A stretch of 64,000 nucleotides of DNA from Zeus faber (lineage: Eukaryota; Chordata; Actinopteri; Zeiformes; Zeidae). The stretch covers positions 19,930,397 to 19,994,396 of the forward strand of contig OY482848.1 of assembly GCA_960531495.1 (NCBI GenBank), written 5' to 3'. Position 1 is the stretch's first letter, and each line of letters begins with the position of its first letter. Below, one piece after another: positions 1-12,800 of the stretch. The notes beneath the pieces were generated by a model. It was given only the letters and a program-made list of their open reading frames with translations. It searched no databases and was not told where the DNA came from. Both the position numbers and the translations under genes were made by a program.

Positions 1-363
1 ATGATTCCTATATCTGAGAGAGTCTTGTTTTTTTTTACGTTCTGAAATAGAGTTGGCTGTACCTTGTTTAACGGCAATCTGCAGAACAAAATGCTGAAAA
101 ACCTACCTTGGAACACGCCTGAATTCCCGCCCGGGGATTAATAAAGTGTTGTGTGCTAATGATATTGAATTGTTTCATTAGGTGTTGGTGTGGCCCTGAT
201 GGCTGTGCAGGGAGCATCTCCCATATCTATTCTGCTCTCATCTTTATTTATGCCATCCATGTAATGACATAGTGAAAAAATATAATAAATCTATGTTTAA
301 AAAAAGGTTTTTACTGTATAGTCCTGCTGGTTTCGAATCCAATTTATACATACATATACATAC

Positions 364-373
<10 letters not shown>

Positions 374-411
<38 letters not shown>
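374..411. repeat. (AT)n microsatellite
   Basis: A perfect AT dinucleotide run in AT-rich DNA. The rest of 1-1030 shows no coding exon, RNA gene or recognisable transposon. Confidence 0.9.
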
Positions 412-416
<5 letters not shown>

Positions 417-1032
417 ACTATTTGAGTACATTATTATTCGTAGTAGTATTATTATTATATACCATTATTTCTCCCTTCAAATAATGTATTCCATTTGTTA
501 TTCCACAAAGTGTACAATGGTCGCTTTTGTGTATTTAGAAGAGGGAGAACAGTGCTACAAGTGGATGTCAGTGAGTGCAGCCAGAATTATATGTGGAAAA
601 GATAATATTTAAAAAATATATATTAATATATTATATATATAATTTTAAGTACAATTTGGAATTGTCCACCAAGAGTTCTGCACATTCAGTAATTTTCTGT
701 TTTGGATCCCTAGCCCTAACCTTTAAAATCCCAGTTTTCAGTTCACCTCAGTAAACAATTATTATATAATAAAGAAATTCAATTTCAACTTTCCATGTTT
801 TCTTTAATTTTCATTCATGCCAAATTGTATTCTTGCAAAAGAGATTCTTCATGTTTTTTTTTCCTTTTGTACTTGGAAAATATCTAAAGAATGGATTCCA
901 CGAGTTTAACCTTTCGCCTATTCATTCTCAGTGATTATCCATTCTATGTTTCAGGTAGTTTGCATTGTGTGCGCGCGGGTGCTTTTCTTTTCACAACTAC
1001 ATTATTCCAAAAAACAACAATTATGTTACAAT

Positions 1033-1924
1033 TATACACCGATCAACCACAACATTAAAACCACTGACAGGTGAAGTGAATAACATTTCTCATTTTGTTA
1101 CAATGGCACCAGTCAAGTGGTGGGATATATTCGGCAGCAAGTGAACAGTCAGTTTTTGAAGTTGATGAAGCAGGAAAAATGGGCAAACGTAAGGATCTGA
1201 GCGACTTTGACAAGGACCAAATTGTGATGGCTAGACGACTGGATCAGAGCATCTCCAAAGGTCTTGTTCCTGGTATGCAGTGGTTAGTACCTACCAAAAG
1301 TGGTCCAAGGAAGGACAACCGGTGAACCGGCGACCATGGTTCATTGATGCGCGTAGGGAGCGAAGTCTAGCCCATCCGGCCCGATCCCACAGAAGAGCCA
1401 CTGTAGCACAAATTGGTGAAAAAGTTCATGCTGCTATGATAGAAAGGCGTCAGAACACACAGTGCATCACAGCTTGCTGCGTATGGGGCTGTGTAGCCGC
1501 AGACCTGTCAGAGTGTCCATGCTGACCCCTGTCCACCACCGAAAGCACCTACAATGGACACGTGAGCATCAGAACTGGACCATGGAGCAATGGAAGAAGG
1601 TGGCCTGGTCTGATGAATCACGTCTTCACCTACTGAAACATTATTGCAGACCAAGTATACCCCTTCATGGCAACGGTATTCCCTGATTGCAGTGGCCTCT
1701 TTCAGCAGGATAATGGACCCTGCCACACTGCAAAGATTGTTCAGGAATGGTTTGAGCAACATAGAAAAGAGTTCAAGGTGTTGGCCTCCAAACTCCCCAG
1801 ATCTCAATCTGATCGAGCATCGGTGGGATGTGATGTGCCTCGATGGGTCAGAGCCGTTTTGGCGGCACAAGGGGGACCTACATGATATTAGGCAGGTGGT
1901 TTTATTGTGGCTGATCGTTATACA
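1033..1924 (+). mobile_element. Tc1-like DNA transposon, inactivated copy
   Basis: Terminal inverted repeats are visible: the left end reads ATCAACCACAACATTAAAACC near 1042, and its imperfect inverse (GGTTTTATTGTGGCTGAT) lies near 1898-1915. Between them are pieces of a Tc1/mariner transposase in several frames. From about 1179 comes an N-terminal DNA-binding part ([20 protein letters not shown]), then a middle part with WSDESR near 1608, then the catalytic-domain end with DNGPCHTAK near 1709 and NSPDLNLIEH near 1795. The element is about 0.9 kb, shorter than an intact Tc1 (roughly 1.3-1.6 kb). The frame shifts and missing middle mean it cannot make transposase. The family is known for cut-and-paste movement into TA sites. 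Confidence 0.85.
1179..1885 (+). pseudogene. Tc1-like transposase remnant
   Basis: The coding remnant inside the Tc1-like element. Its conserved blocks sit in at least three reading frames. Frame shifts lie near 1270-1290 and 1460-1470, and a deletion lies near 1635-1660, where the sequence jumps from WSDESRLHLL to the region before the second catalytic Asp. Nothing suggests it is still expressed. Confidence 0.8.
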
Positions 1925-1985
1925 ACTTTGTTTCCTCCTGATAAACAGATGACACATATTATCTTATTATCTTAATAAGTTGTCA

Positions 1986-1986
<1 letters not shown>

Positions 1987-2060
<74 letters not shown>
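1987..2060. repeat. (CA)n microsatellite
   Basis: About 37 uninterrupted CA units. A second CA tract follows 68 bp downstream. Confidence 0.95.
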
Positions 2061-2063
<3 letters not shown>

Positions 2064-2125
2064 CTTTAATTTGTGTACATTATTTCTATTCCACAAGTTG
2101 TCCAATGGTGTCTCATATGGTCTCA

Positions 2126-2127
<2 letters not shown>

Positions 2128-2170
<43 letters not shown>
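2128..2170. repeat. (AC)n microsatellite
   Basis: About 21 AC units. From 2171 to 3298 I see no gene or named repeat. Confidence 0.95.
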
Positions 2171-2171
<1 letters not shown>

Positions 2172-3298
2172 CTTTACTGTATACAGTATATGCATACTAT
2201 AACCATATAACACAACTCTGCCCTCTACAGGCAGACATATGCCATCATCACCTGCTTCCCGCAGAGCAGCCTGACCAGGTGGTTGAACCTCTGAACCTCA
2301 CCTCCTCTTTAGGCCACTCAGTGAACGCCACACATCATCCCATGGGTGGTTTCCTGAATTTGATATAGTTGTGGTATTTTTTTTTGTATTTTTACATTTT
2401 AAATTTTGAAAAAGTAATCTAACGTCATATGTAGTTGTAATTAACAGGTTTGTTCACAGCAGTCTATGGCCCATTGTCCTATATGTAATATCATCTAGAA
2501 CCTGACTAGAAAAGGTTCACCATCCCTGCTGCTGCTGTGCTGTTATCACTACTATTACTTTGACCAGACTTAAATGTTAATGTATGTAATGCTTTGTTGT
2601 ATTTTACCACAGTATTAATTGTTTCCTAATATTAACCATCCTCTTAAATTTAGTTTCTCTTAAGCCTCTATAATAGTGTTTTATGAACCGGGTGTTTTCA
2701 CAACTTTATTAGTATATTGTTAAAATAATACAATTCCCAGCATATATATTCCCATATATAATATGATGTGCCAGTGCTCCTGTTGTAATAAAAGTATTTT
2801 AACACTATATTCATTGTGGCTGCCTTGGTGTGACATAGCTATCCAGAGGACCTCAATTTTGTTTTTCCACAGAGGACCACATGATTTATTTTATCTTTTA
2901 TTTCATTCAGTTACAACTTGTTTTCCTCGGGTAATCAATTGTTCTCTGCTTTATTACAGAGCGTCTTAACAAAACATGTAAGCAACTACTATTGTCACTA
3001 GAGGGAAGCAAACCAGCATGGTGGCAATATTGTGACAGCATGAGCCGATCAGAGCAGGAGAGGTTATGTTACTGATCTTGGTAAGAAGAGAAGGTTCAAC
3101 GCTATTTTTGTTTTCAAAATATTATTTGCAGTCGAGACTCAATGAATACAACTAAAACGGGTCAGGGAAAAGGCAGAGGCATTACTGGAGCTGCAGTGTC
3201 ACTCAGAAGCCAGTAAATGGTCGCTTGTGCTATTAAAACATCCAAGGTTCTTTTGGAAGGTGGAATTTAGTCCAAAAATGTCCCATTGGACGTAGACG

Positions 3299-4054
3299 AA
3301 ACCCTAACCCTAACCATCTCTTAACTTATACGTAAACTTAACCATCTACAACCCTACACCTAAACTTAACCATCTCTTACCTTATACCTAAACTTAAACA
3401 TGTTGAACCTTATACCTAAACTTAACCATCTCTAACCTTATACCTAAACTTAAACATGTCGAACCTTATACCTAAACTTAAACATGTCTAACCTTATACC
3501 TAAATTTAACCATCTCTAATCTTATATCTAAACTTAAACATGTCTAACCTTATACCTAAACTTAAACATGTCTAACCTTATACCTAAATTTAACCATCTC
3601 TAATCTTATATCTAAACTTAAACATGTCTAACCTTATACCTAAACTTAAACATGTCTAACCTTATACCTAAATTTAACCATCTCTAATCTTATATCTAAA
3701 CTTAAACATGTCTAACCCTAACTCTAAACTTAAACATCTCTAACCTTATACCTAAACTTGACCATCTCTAACCTTATACCTAAACTTAACCATCTCTAAC
3801 CTTATACCTAAACTTAAACATGTCTAACCTTATACCTAAACTTAACCATCTCTAACCTTATACCTAAACTTAACCATCTCTAACCGTATACCTAAATGTA
3901 AACATGTCTAACCTTATACCTAAACTTAAACATGTCTAACCTTATAACTAAACTTAACCATCTCTAATCTTATATCTAAACTTAAACATGTCTAACCTTA
4001 TAACTAAACTTAACCATCTCTAATCTTATATCTAAACTTAACCATTTCTAACCT
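3299..4054. repeat. 28-bp minisatellite with 84-bp higher-order unit, telomere-like start
   Basis: About 27 tandem copies of a 28-bp unit of the form CTTAAMCATSTCTAACCTTA plus TACCTAAA. The array opens with CCCTAACCCTAACC at 3302, that is, vertebrate telomere-type motifs. In the middle a three-unit block recurs exactly every 84 bp: the variant TAAATTT is at 3501, 3585 and 3669. No spacers or palindromic repeats are present, so this is not a CRISPR array. Confidence 0.9.
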
Positions 4055-5944
4055 GAGATAATTCAACACCTACCCGACATTTGGGGTTTCGGCATTATGG
4101 GCCGTCATCAGTCCCCAAATTTGACAGGCTCTATGGATAGTTTAGGGTTCTTTATCGCATGCCAAAGAGTAAATCAAGAATTTTTATTTGAAACTTAATT
4201 TGATTGCAAGTGCAAACCAAATTCATTTATTTTATATTAGGTTTTTACGTCGCAGGCTGATGATACATCGGGAAACGTTCTGGTGAGTTTACAACCGAAA
4301 TGTTGCCAAGCGAAATCCTTGAAAACGTTTCCCTATAGTGTACCTATCATCAGTGCTGGGGATCCACCACCTCACAAATCCCAAGTCATCCCTGTCTACC
4401 AATAATTAACAAAACTGGTCTTCAGGCCTCTACAGAAGCCTTCCCTGCTGCAGCACGCAGAGCCTTGCTCAGCAGATAATTGTCTTCCTCCCTAACTTCT
4501 GACTGGTCACCAGAAGAACCGTCACAGTGACCACAACGGTGAATGGAAAGATCATTGACCACTGCCACTGTACTTAGAAGAGGTGGTACAGAGAAGGAAG
4601 CAACGCGGGTCCTTCTGAAGTGTTTTTTTTATTATTAAGCAGCGCTTAAGAGTCTCTGTTGCCTCCAATTGGCTGGGAATACGATTTCACAGGTGGGACC
4701 ATTCCACACACAGACCTTATGAAGCCAGCCTTTGCCAGGGCATGTTTTGCAGACTTCTGTCACAAGAGCGTTTCTAGTGCATATTCATTTCTGTTTTGGT
4801 GAGGGTAAAACCAATTCAACACACAAAATAATAATGTGAAATTAACACACATGCAATGCTAAACAACCTTAGCAAAAGCAATACCCACACCAGCAATTTG
4901 AATGGTTTCCAGGAGTCCAACTATGCAATAATTACTTCCAATCTTAAGCTAAATGCTGGCAGTGGCAAATATTTCGTTTGCATTCAAAATGGTTATGGGT
5001 TTTTAATGAACCCAGTTATATTAGAAACACAAGAACATCGATGATTGAAAAATCTGCGATAAACACAAGCAGTAACAGAGGTGATTGTGTGGAAACCCTA
5101 TAATTTTTCCATTGAGAAACTGAAATAGAGATCCAGAACACATTTGCGCAAGAATGGCATAAGTTGGTCTATGGGAGAAGTGATCATTACCCAATACATG
5201 AACACTGTATATAGTAATATTAATGGTATAATCAGCCTTTACGGGCCTCAAGAGGTCACAGGAGTTTATTATGTATATTCGCTTGCAATTTGGTAAAAGG
5301 AAAACCAATTCAAGCCACAATAGCATGCAGTGATCTTGATACGCGTGGACAATTGCTCTCATTTTCTGGCATTTTCACAACATAAATATGCGGGCAAAAA
5401 AAAAATCAAACATCGCTCGTAGATTGTATTTTCCTCAAGTAAAGGTTGACAGTGGTGTATCTTCAGGACTTTACAAAGGAAATCACGAGAGTTAGTGGAG
5501 TGTAAGTTGGTGATCATCAACTTCCTTTCTTCAACACAAAGAATCCCTTTGTTTGGCCGGTACCAGGCAGCAGCCCACTTCTCCATCCACCCCACTCATG
5601 CCTGCCATTCCAAGAGGGGAAGGGGAACCAGTGCCAGTTTAGTACCTTGTATACAGCCATTCAATTGGCCTTTGTGGAAACTGTCATCCTTCCCCTTGCC
5701 CAGCCCCCACCGGCCCATTCAGGAGGGTCACATGGCACTCCCACTCTGTGCCCATCTCACAATGCGCTCCTGTCATTTACACCTCATTGACATTCACTCA
5801 TAGTCTAACATTGGGTAATGGTGCTGCTCTTCCACTACTCTCAAAGGAAAAAGGGGATAGATAGAGTGCCAGACTGGGAGGCAGAAGTGTGGCTTCCTGG
5901 ATCCGTTAGTCATATTTTCTCTAGCGGAAGAATTGGAGAGACGG
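4055..5944. other. non-coding stretch, nothing recognised
   Basis: No convincing exon, RNA gene or named transposon. Short open frames of 60-113 codons have no recognisable domain and no splice-site context. Confidence 0.5.
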
Positions 5945-5960
5945 CGAGAGCGAGAGAGAG

Positions 5961-6005
<45 letters not shown>
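5945..6005. repeat. (GA)n microsatellite
   Basis: Slightly interrupted GA/AG run. Confidence 0.9.
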
Positions 6006-6779
6006 TGGGGGTCGGATAAATGGGCTTACGATCTCAAACGAAGGATCTTTGGGACACAAATAGATAGGGTTTATTTGAATTTCTTTTCAACATTTTGCCT
6101 TTTCCATAAGTACAGTATAATAGTTTAAAAATGCAAAAGTACATTTTAAATCATGTCTCTAACAACTAAATGCCAACCACGGTCTTCATATTCGTTTGCA
6201 GAAAAGAGTGAACTCTGATGATTTCCGGACTGAATCAGGCACGGACAGGCATTTTTTCTGATGTGACAAATTTTGACTCGTAAGGTCATTATGCCAATAC
6301 ATGCAATACCATGAGGCCTCCAGCGAACATATACAGGTAGAGGTAGCTAAATAGTAAGTGGCATTGACGAGACAGTTACTTAATAGTTTCAAATTATTAA
6401 AAACAGCAAACCAAATATGGCAGACTACCCCGCTTTAAGATGAAATTCAGAGTCAGGAATTTCTCTCCACAATTTACCTTAAAAAAGGTTGGATTTGATC
6501 TATTAAGGTTTCCTTGAGTAACACATGACAAATGATCACTTAACCAGAACTTAATGCAAAAGTAGATGGGTTTTGCAAAAATGTTGGGCCTGAAACCTGA
6601 TGCCGAACCGAACATATATCCCAGCAGTTCCTGGTGTGATCGGGACTTTATCAAGGTGATTAACGGATTAACAGATCATTCTGTAGGCTTGGTTAGGGCT
6701 CTGTTCTAATCATTGATAAGAGGGATAATTTATTTGTCTTACAGATACACACATGCAGGGAGTTGAAGAAATGTGACTT

Positions 6780-7113
6780 CTGCATTTTCCCATCCCTGCT
6801 GTCCTTCCTCCGGGGGCAGCCAGGAGCAGCCCTTATTCACCGGCGCCCTCAGGGACCAATTCCACAGTTACATATCCTGGTCGGGGACAGGGCAGGAGAG
6901 CGTTCTGCATGTTTGTAATTGGGGTCCTTTTTTATGTTGGAGGAGACCCATGTGAGCATGGGGAGACTATGCAAACTCCACACAGAAAGGCCCCTGATCG
7001 GGAGATAACCCACCTGAGCACGGCGCCAACAGCGTCCCAGGCGGGAATCGAACCTAGGACCTTCTTGCTGTGAGGCACAGTGCAAGCATTCTGCCACCAT
7101 GTCACATGATAAT
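6780..7113 (-). mobile_element. SINE/LINE-tail remnant (minus)
   Basis: The right part, read on the minus strand, has a pol III B-box-like GGTTCGATTCCCG (7042-7055). It follows the phrase CTCACAGCAAGAAGGTCC, which is common in fish tRNA-like SINEs. The rest matches the usual fish tail 'GTGTGGAGTTTGCAT' (about 6970-6985). The left part (6806-6830, CTTCCTCCGGGGGCAGCCAG) recurs at 35759-35784, so it belongs to a second dispersed family. Family names are uncertain. Confidence 0.6.
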
Positions 7114-7835
7114 AACATGACAATGCTAATTGAAGTTGAGATATTGAAAACCAAATGGTGTTTGACAATGAGACATGGGATCTAACCATCTAGCAGAGTC
7201 ACTGGCATCAAAAAGTACTAAATTCACCATTCCGTCACATCACCTCATATCCGATTTTGGGGAACAATTAGTCCAAATGAGGGTCAAACATAAAACAAGA
7301 TAAGCCAAGAGGGAGGCGTTACAACAAAAAAAAACAAAAAAAACTGCAATCCAGAAAGTGATAGAAATTAAAATACAAATTGAAATTAGATAAAATATTT
7401 ATATTGAAAATAATATATATATAAATATATATATATAAATAAATTCAACCTTGGGCAAGTAAGGGCAAGGCTGAAACTTCAATAAGGTTGTTTCTTGCCA
7501 TTGCAAATAGAGCACAAACATTTTTTTCACAAGAGAAAAAGAATCCTAAAAACCTTAAGGATACGATATTTAGGACTTTTTCCACAACTGATGCATATTT
7601 CCTGAGATAAAGGCAGGAAAAGACAAGTACTTTCATAACAGTAATTTTAATGTTTACCTAGGATTAATGTAAGACGCAGGCTGTTGTGAAGGGTTTTGCC
7701 ATGTTGGAGGGAAAGCTTATTTTGTGGGAATGACATCATCTGATTCTGATTCTGATTCTGATCACTGGGCAGCGACACACCAAACACATCTGCACTACAC
7801 TACACTTTCCTCTCACAGAAGCCTCCAGTACAGTT

Positions 7836-8210
7836 TTAACGGTGCAGTGTGTAGAATTTACGGAACGCGCTTGGCAGAAATGGAATGTAATATTCATAAG
7901 TAATTAGTGTATAATCCCATGGAAATAGGGATCATTGTGTTTTTGTTTCCTCAGAATAAACCCTTTATATCTCCATAGGGAGCGGGTCCTCTTCCATGGA
8001 GGCGGGCATGTTACACCACCATGTTTCTTCTACGGTAGCCCAGAGTCGACAAACCAAACACCGGCTCTCGAGAGGGCCTTTCGCGTTTTCGTGAGTTTTG
8101 CCTCCACCACCTCTTCCACGGAGGCCGCCATGCTGCGCCGCCAATTCAGTCGGTTGCGATTTGCAACCTCACTGCTAGATGCCACTACATTATACAGACT
8201 GCACCTTTAA
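7836..8210. mobile_element. MITE with TTAAMGGTGCAG ends
   Basis: Bounded by imperfect terminal inverted repeats: TTAACGGTGCAGTGTGTA at 7836 and the inverse of TACAGACTGCACCTTTAA ending at 8210. Length is 375 bp with no transposase. The interior (ATGCCACTACATTATACAGA near the right end) resembles a very common non-autonomous DNA transposon of fish genomes. Superfamily not assigned. Confidence 0.7.
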
Positions 8211-8676
8211 AGCCCAGCTAGCTCTTGCTCTGCGTGTATGCAGACAAGATTACAGCCACTTAACGTTCAAACCAGTTAATTCTTTGGCTCGCTTTTAGGC
8301 ACATACGCCTCATTGAAATGAATAGGTCAGCCATTTTGGCACACATCCAGTTCTCTGATATAATTATCCATGGTGTTTATATGAAATCAAAGATGAGCAA
8401 GTAAGGCGGTGCAGGTGAGGAGCTTTTGCTAGTTCTGACGTTTAAAATCCCACCTAGAGCAGAAAATAATTATTTGCAAACTATGCCTGGTAACAGTTGG
8501 GAGCGCCATTGTATCGTCATTGTAATACAAAAAGGGTTTTTTATAGCAAGGACCCTCAATTCGATACACATCACGCCACCGACCCATTTGATACCCATTT
8601 GAATATACCGTATATAATACACCGAAATATAGCGTCCAATTAGTTTAATACTGTCATCAATGGCTCTCCCCATATT

Positions 8677-8800
8677 AAACGCTTGTGATCGGCCCAACAC
8701 CTGGCAAGGTCGGGCGGACATCTGTTTGAACGGGAGGGTGGCCAGACGTATTCTGCCGGAGCGAGTGAAACACGAGCTGCAGATCGGTCTGCTTCCCAGG
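8677..8800. repeat. dispersed repeat, copy 1
   Basis: Shares about 110 bp with 20047-20235, starting CGCTTGTGATYGGCCC and containing ACATCTGTTTGAACGGGAGG. The two copies are clearly homologous but diverged. Nature unknown. Confidence 0.7.
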
Positions 8801-8859
8801 ACACAACCCCCCCCCCCCCCACCGCCCTCGAAGGAGCCACGAGGCGGTTCCCGGACCAC

Positions 8860-9800
8860 ACATTGAGAACCACCCCCGCGCCCCGCCCCGCCCCGCCCCG
8901 CACAGCGCACCCGCTCCTGGAAAAACACTCCGCGCGCCCGGGTCCGCGTCGCGTCGACGGGGAGGGAGGGGTCTGATCGCAGCCGTCTCAGACCACGGAC
9001 AACGGACCGCACCATGGACAACGAGCAATAAGCCGCCGGTCGCATCGATCCAACCCTTTCACGCGCAGTAAACCGAGCCCGTCGCGGTGTGTTTTTGCGT
9101 ATTAAACCCTTTTTTTTCGGGCGGCAGGGGAGGGGGCTCACCGTAGTTTCACTTTCGACGTTTATGTTTTGACCGATTTGTTCACCCCGCCTGGAGGAGA
9201 CACACACACACACACACACACACACATCCAGCGAAGGGAGAAGATCACTCCGGGGGCCTAAGGGATCGCTGGTGAGTAACCCACCGGGCATCTCTTTGCT
9301 TTGTGACCGCCGCACGTCGACGTAACAGACCAGGACCCCCCCCCCCCCCCCCCCACACACAAAAAGCAGCGCGATGCTCTGGCTGCCGCGGCTCCGCCAA
9401 ACGTCAATTAAACCGACGGTCAAAATCGTCGTTATCGCTCGTAAATGCCACCCGATCTCCCGGTTTGGAGACAGTCTCCCACGCTCCTGCAACGTTAATT
9501 GTTCGCTACGTGTCAGCTCTTGCTAGCGCCACCCGTTAAACACGGTCCGATAATGTCTCGATGTTCAGCCGGAACGTCCACGCCGACGTTATTAAAGTGG
9601 CACCCACGTGTTTCGCTTTCGCTTTCGTGCGGTGAAGTCGAACTGAAACCGAGGAAAGGTTGAGGCTTGAGCGGCGGTTTGCCGCCTCTAGTGTGGAAAG
9701 CTGCAACTCCACAGTGGTGCGGAGGACGGCTATCACTTACTGTCGCGAAGTACTCCAACCGCTGGAGCTTTTCCGGAGATTGCGCGGCTTAAACGTCCCT
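8860..9800 (+). promoter_or_regulatory. RNF24: CpG-rich block, candidate RNF24 promoter and 5' UTR exon
   Basis: The only strongly CpG-rich stretch of the left half. It has a cluster of GC boxes (tandem CCCCG units, 8879-8900) and GCGCGCCCGGGTCCGCGTCG near 8930. A good splice donor, CTG|GTGAGT, sits at 9271/9272. RNF24's first coding exon has an acceptor just before its ATG, so a non-coding first exon must lie upstream; this block is the natural candidate. That implies a first intron of about 12 kb. This is inference only: no transcript evidence is available. Confidence 0.5.
9200..9226. repeat. (CA)n microsatellite in CpG-rich block
   Basis: Short CA run; a poly-C tract (9339-9354) follows. 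Confidence 0.9.
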
Positions 9801-12800
9801 CCGTGGACGCTAAGAATAGTTCTCCCACGTATCAGAGGAGCCTGGCAGTGACTTGTTTTCCTCCCGCTCGTCACGACTAGTGCGGAGCAACAGTGGGTAT
9901 TTAAGGTCTTCCAGGGGTCCTTCAAGAGGGGTCCCCAGCAAATTGATTCATAGTTAAACGTCATCATTGTTTCTTCCAAAAGATGTCGGCGCCCTGAGAG
10001 AAAGCACAGTAACTGGGTGGACGATCGTTTTGATCCGATCTCTCTCCGAGAACAGTGCAGGCAGGCGTGGACGTCTGGGACTGAACCACATCCTACAATA
10101 AAACCCAGGTTGGGATCCCAGAGACAACATCTTATCAAGTGGGGATCTGTGGCCTCATGCGTTATCAAATTGAGGGTCCATCAGATGAGAAAGGTTGAGA
10201 ATCACTCGAATAGTAGATGTAACTTGCCCAATTTACTGGAATTACTTAGAAATTTGCGCGGTTAGTCAATTAAGCATTGCTACCCTCACTAGTCGGCACC
10301 AGAAATACTAGTCTGTTAAACTTATTAGGCCCTATTATTATTTTATGAATGTACACATTTAAATTACAGTCTTTAAAAAACACCCTCAGTCTGAATGGAA
10401 TTGATGTAACTGACATATCGTATGTTTTTGATTTTGGCCATATCGCTGCCCTGGCGGGACTGTTTTGGTAGAAATGGACGACTCTGGAAGTCAGTGGAAA
10501 GATGGTGATGGTGCCATACTCATGGGCCCACCACTGCTGACAACGATCCCACAGAAGCTGAACACTCAGTGACCTCCATTTAGTCGTTTATTTTTTGCAT
10601 GAAATCACTTAGGACGACCTGCTTGACGGGTGTGATGTCTTTTGTTACTGTTTACCTGCACATGCAGGTGTTTGAGGTAGATTCAGTTCACCCTGGAATC
10701 TGATGTGGGTATCTGGGATACAGATTCATATATGGATATGATATATAAATCGGACAATGTTAAAACTATAATGTGAGCAGCCAAACAAAAAATTGGAGTG
10801 CAGCGTGAGGTTGTATATTTGCTAAGCACTTATTTCCGGATCTGTTTTTAGCGTGCAAATTGACTGGGGTGTGCATGGGCGCTGGTGATCATTCAGTACA
10901 TACTACAGTTTTACTGTCAGAAGTTCAGTTCAGTGTTCAAAATGAGTCAATATACAGATCAAGATACGTATCAACCATGTTAAAATATTATTGTATTCCA
11001 ATAAAGAACTATAGTACTGTAATTAAATTGAGAAGATGGTGGATGAATAAGAGACAACTTTCTTCACTACATTTTCGTCCCTAATTTAAATAAATATACT
11101 GCTATTATTTTAATGTAGAAATAAAAAAAAAAGTCAATTTTCAAGTGTATCAGTGTTTTCTTAAAGGCCTGCATCTTATTAGAAAAATCTTGCTCAAAAA
11201 ACTAGATTCCAAAAACAATAAAGCCTATGTAACACCGACTATGTCTGTATGTCCAATTCCCACAAACTAAGAAACACATAAAAATATTAAGTTCATAGAT
11301 GTGAACTTATTGTTAAGATGCCATGGATAGATAACCACTAATAAGGCACTGATTCGATTTTTACTGGTGTTTTTTAGTGTGGGAATGCACGTAGTTGGTT
11401 TCAACTTGTGGCTTGCTCACTCACATGACCAAAGGTTTTATTTAGCATCGATGACCCTGCTCCTGACTGGCCATGGGTCGGGTGGGAATGGCAGCACATT
11501 GGTTGGAGTTCTCCTCCTCTCCTGGCAGATATTTTACTTGTCATTTCAATAGATTTCATAATTAGACATCCCTAAGAGTATTTTCCCGAGTGTGATGAGC
11601 TTAAAAATGCGCTACTAAATGAGAAAGGGAAAATGAAAAAAAACAAGCAGAATGCAAGACCAAAACGTGGGCCTTTTCCAACTTGATTTTTTTCGTTGAG
11701 GTTGTACCAGAATAAACCCTACACACAAATGCTTTACTGAATGGCGGGAGACAAGAGAATTAATGGAGACAGCTGCAAGTGTCAGCTCTTCTTGTTTGTG
11801 CCAGCTTGTGTTACTGTCCTTGTCCAGGGGAAGAATGAAAGCATGGCTGGATGTCTGCCTTTTGCCAGGTTGTGGGGCAATCAGGGAGAGGAAATGACCA
11901 GGGAACAGAGAGAGAAAACATAAGAAATCATTTTATTTAAAAAAAAATGAACTCATGTAAAGTAATGTGGCCAGGATTTATTTATCCATTTACTTTCATT
12001 CGTTTTCTAATTATTCTTGTAAATGGACAGCGACCGTTGATTAGAGCAGATGGCATCACAATGGGTAGATACGTGATATCACAATGAATATCTAGCTGTC
12101 TATTCAATTGTGATTGTGCCATTATGGAGTCATGGTGACGCTATGGGAGATGTGATTATTCTTGCGATGCAGTGGTACAGGGTGTGTTATCCAACCCCTC
12201 GGTACGCCCCCCTACGCTTCAATATGCACACGTGAACCGTGGTATCACGGTATCACGGCCCACCGGGCGTGTTGGCGCAACGTCCGGACGCCGCGGTGTA
12301 AGTGAGTGCGGCTTCCTATTAAATCCGCTCTTGGAGCTCCAACGGCCACGTCAGCCGTGTGGCATTTCTGTTTTTGCGCAAGAGGATCCTTTTTTTTTTT
12401 TCCCCCCAACTGTGCGCTACGCAGCCTTTCCCATAGAAGCACAAATAAAACCACATAGAAATGTTTTAGTAAAGAGTGCGATTAATCAAGGTGTCCAGTC
12501 GGAAAAAAAAACCCCGTGTCCCTCTTTATCACAGACTTCTCTTGAGAGATTATTTTGTAGGAATGAAGGGAACGGAGTCTCGCTCGGTGATGTGCCCTTC
12601 CTTTATTTGTCAAGTTTTACAGTCTTTTGTTGTGTTTGTTAAAGTTTCCGTCTCCTGCCACCGGCAAATGTTTCCCCCTCTATGTAAGATATGATAAGTT
12701 ATTTTACTATTATTATTATTTATGTGTGAAAAACACTGTTTATACCTGTTGGACTGGTTTTATCTTATTTATTTATTGTGAAACATTTTTTAAATAGATA

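Noticed and set aside
3299-4054. Possible CRISPR-like array
   Set aside because: Units are contiguous with no unique spacers, and the genome is eukaryotic; it is a minisatellite.
8470-9492. 340-codon minus-strand frame
   Set aside because: Spans the CpG-rich block, a CA tract and a poly-C run. No domain is visible; open frames are expected by chance in GC-rich DNA.
12172-12642. 156-codon + strand frame
   Set aside because: No recognisable domain, spans repeat-like and homopolymer sequence, and has no splice context.
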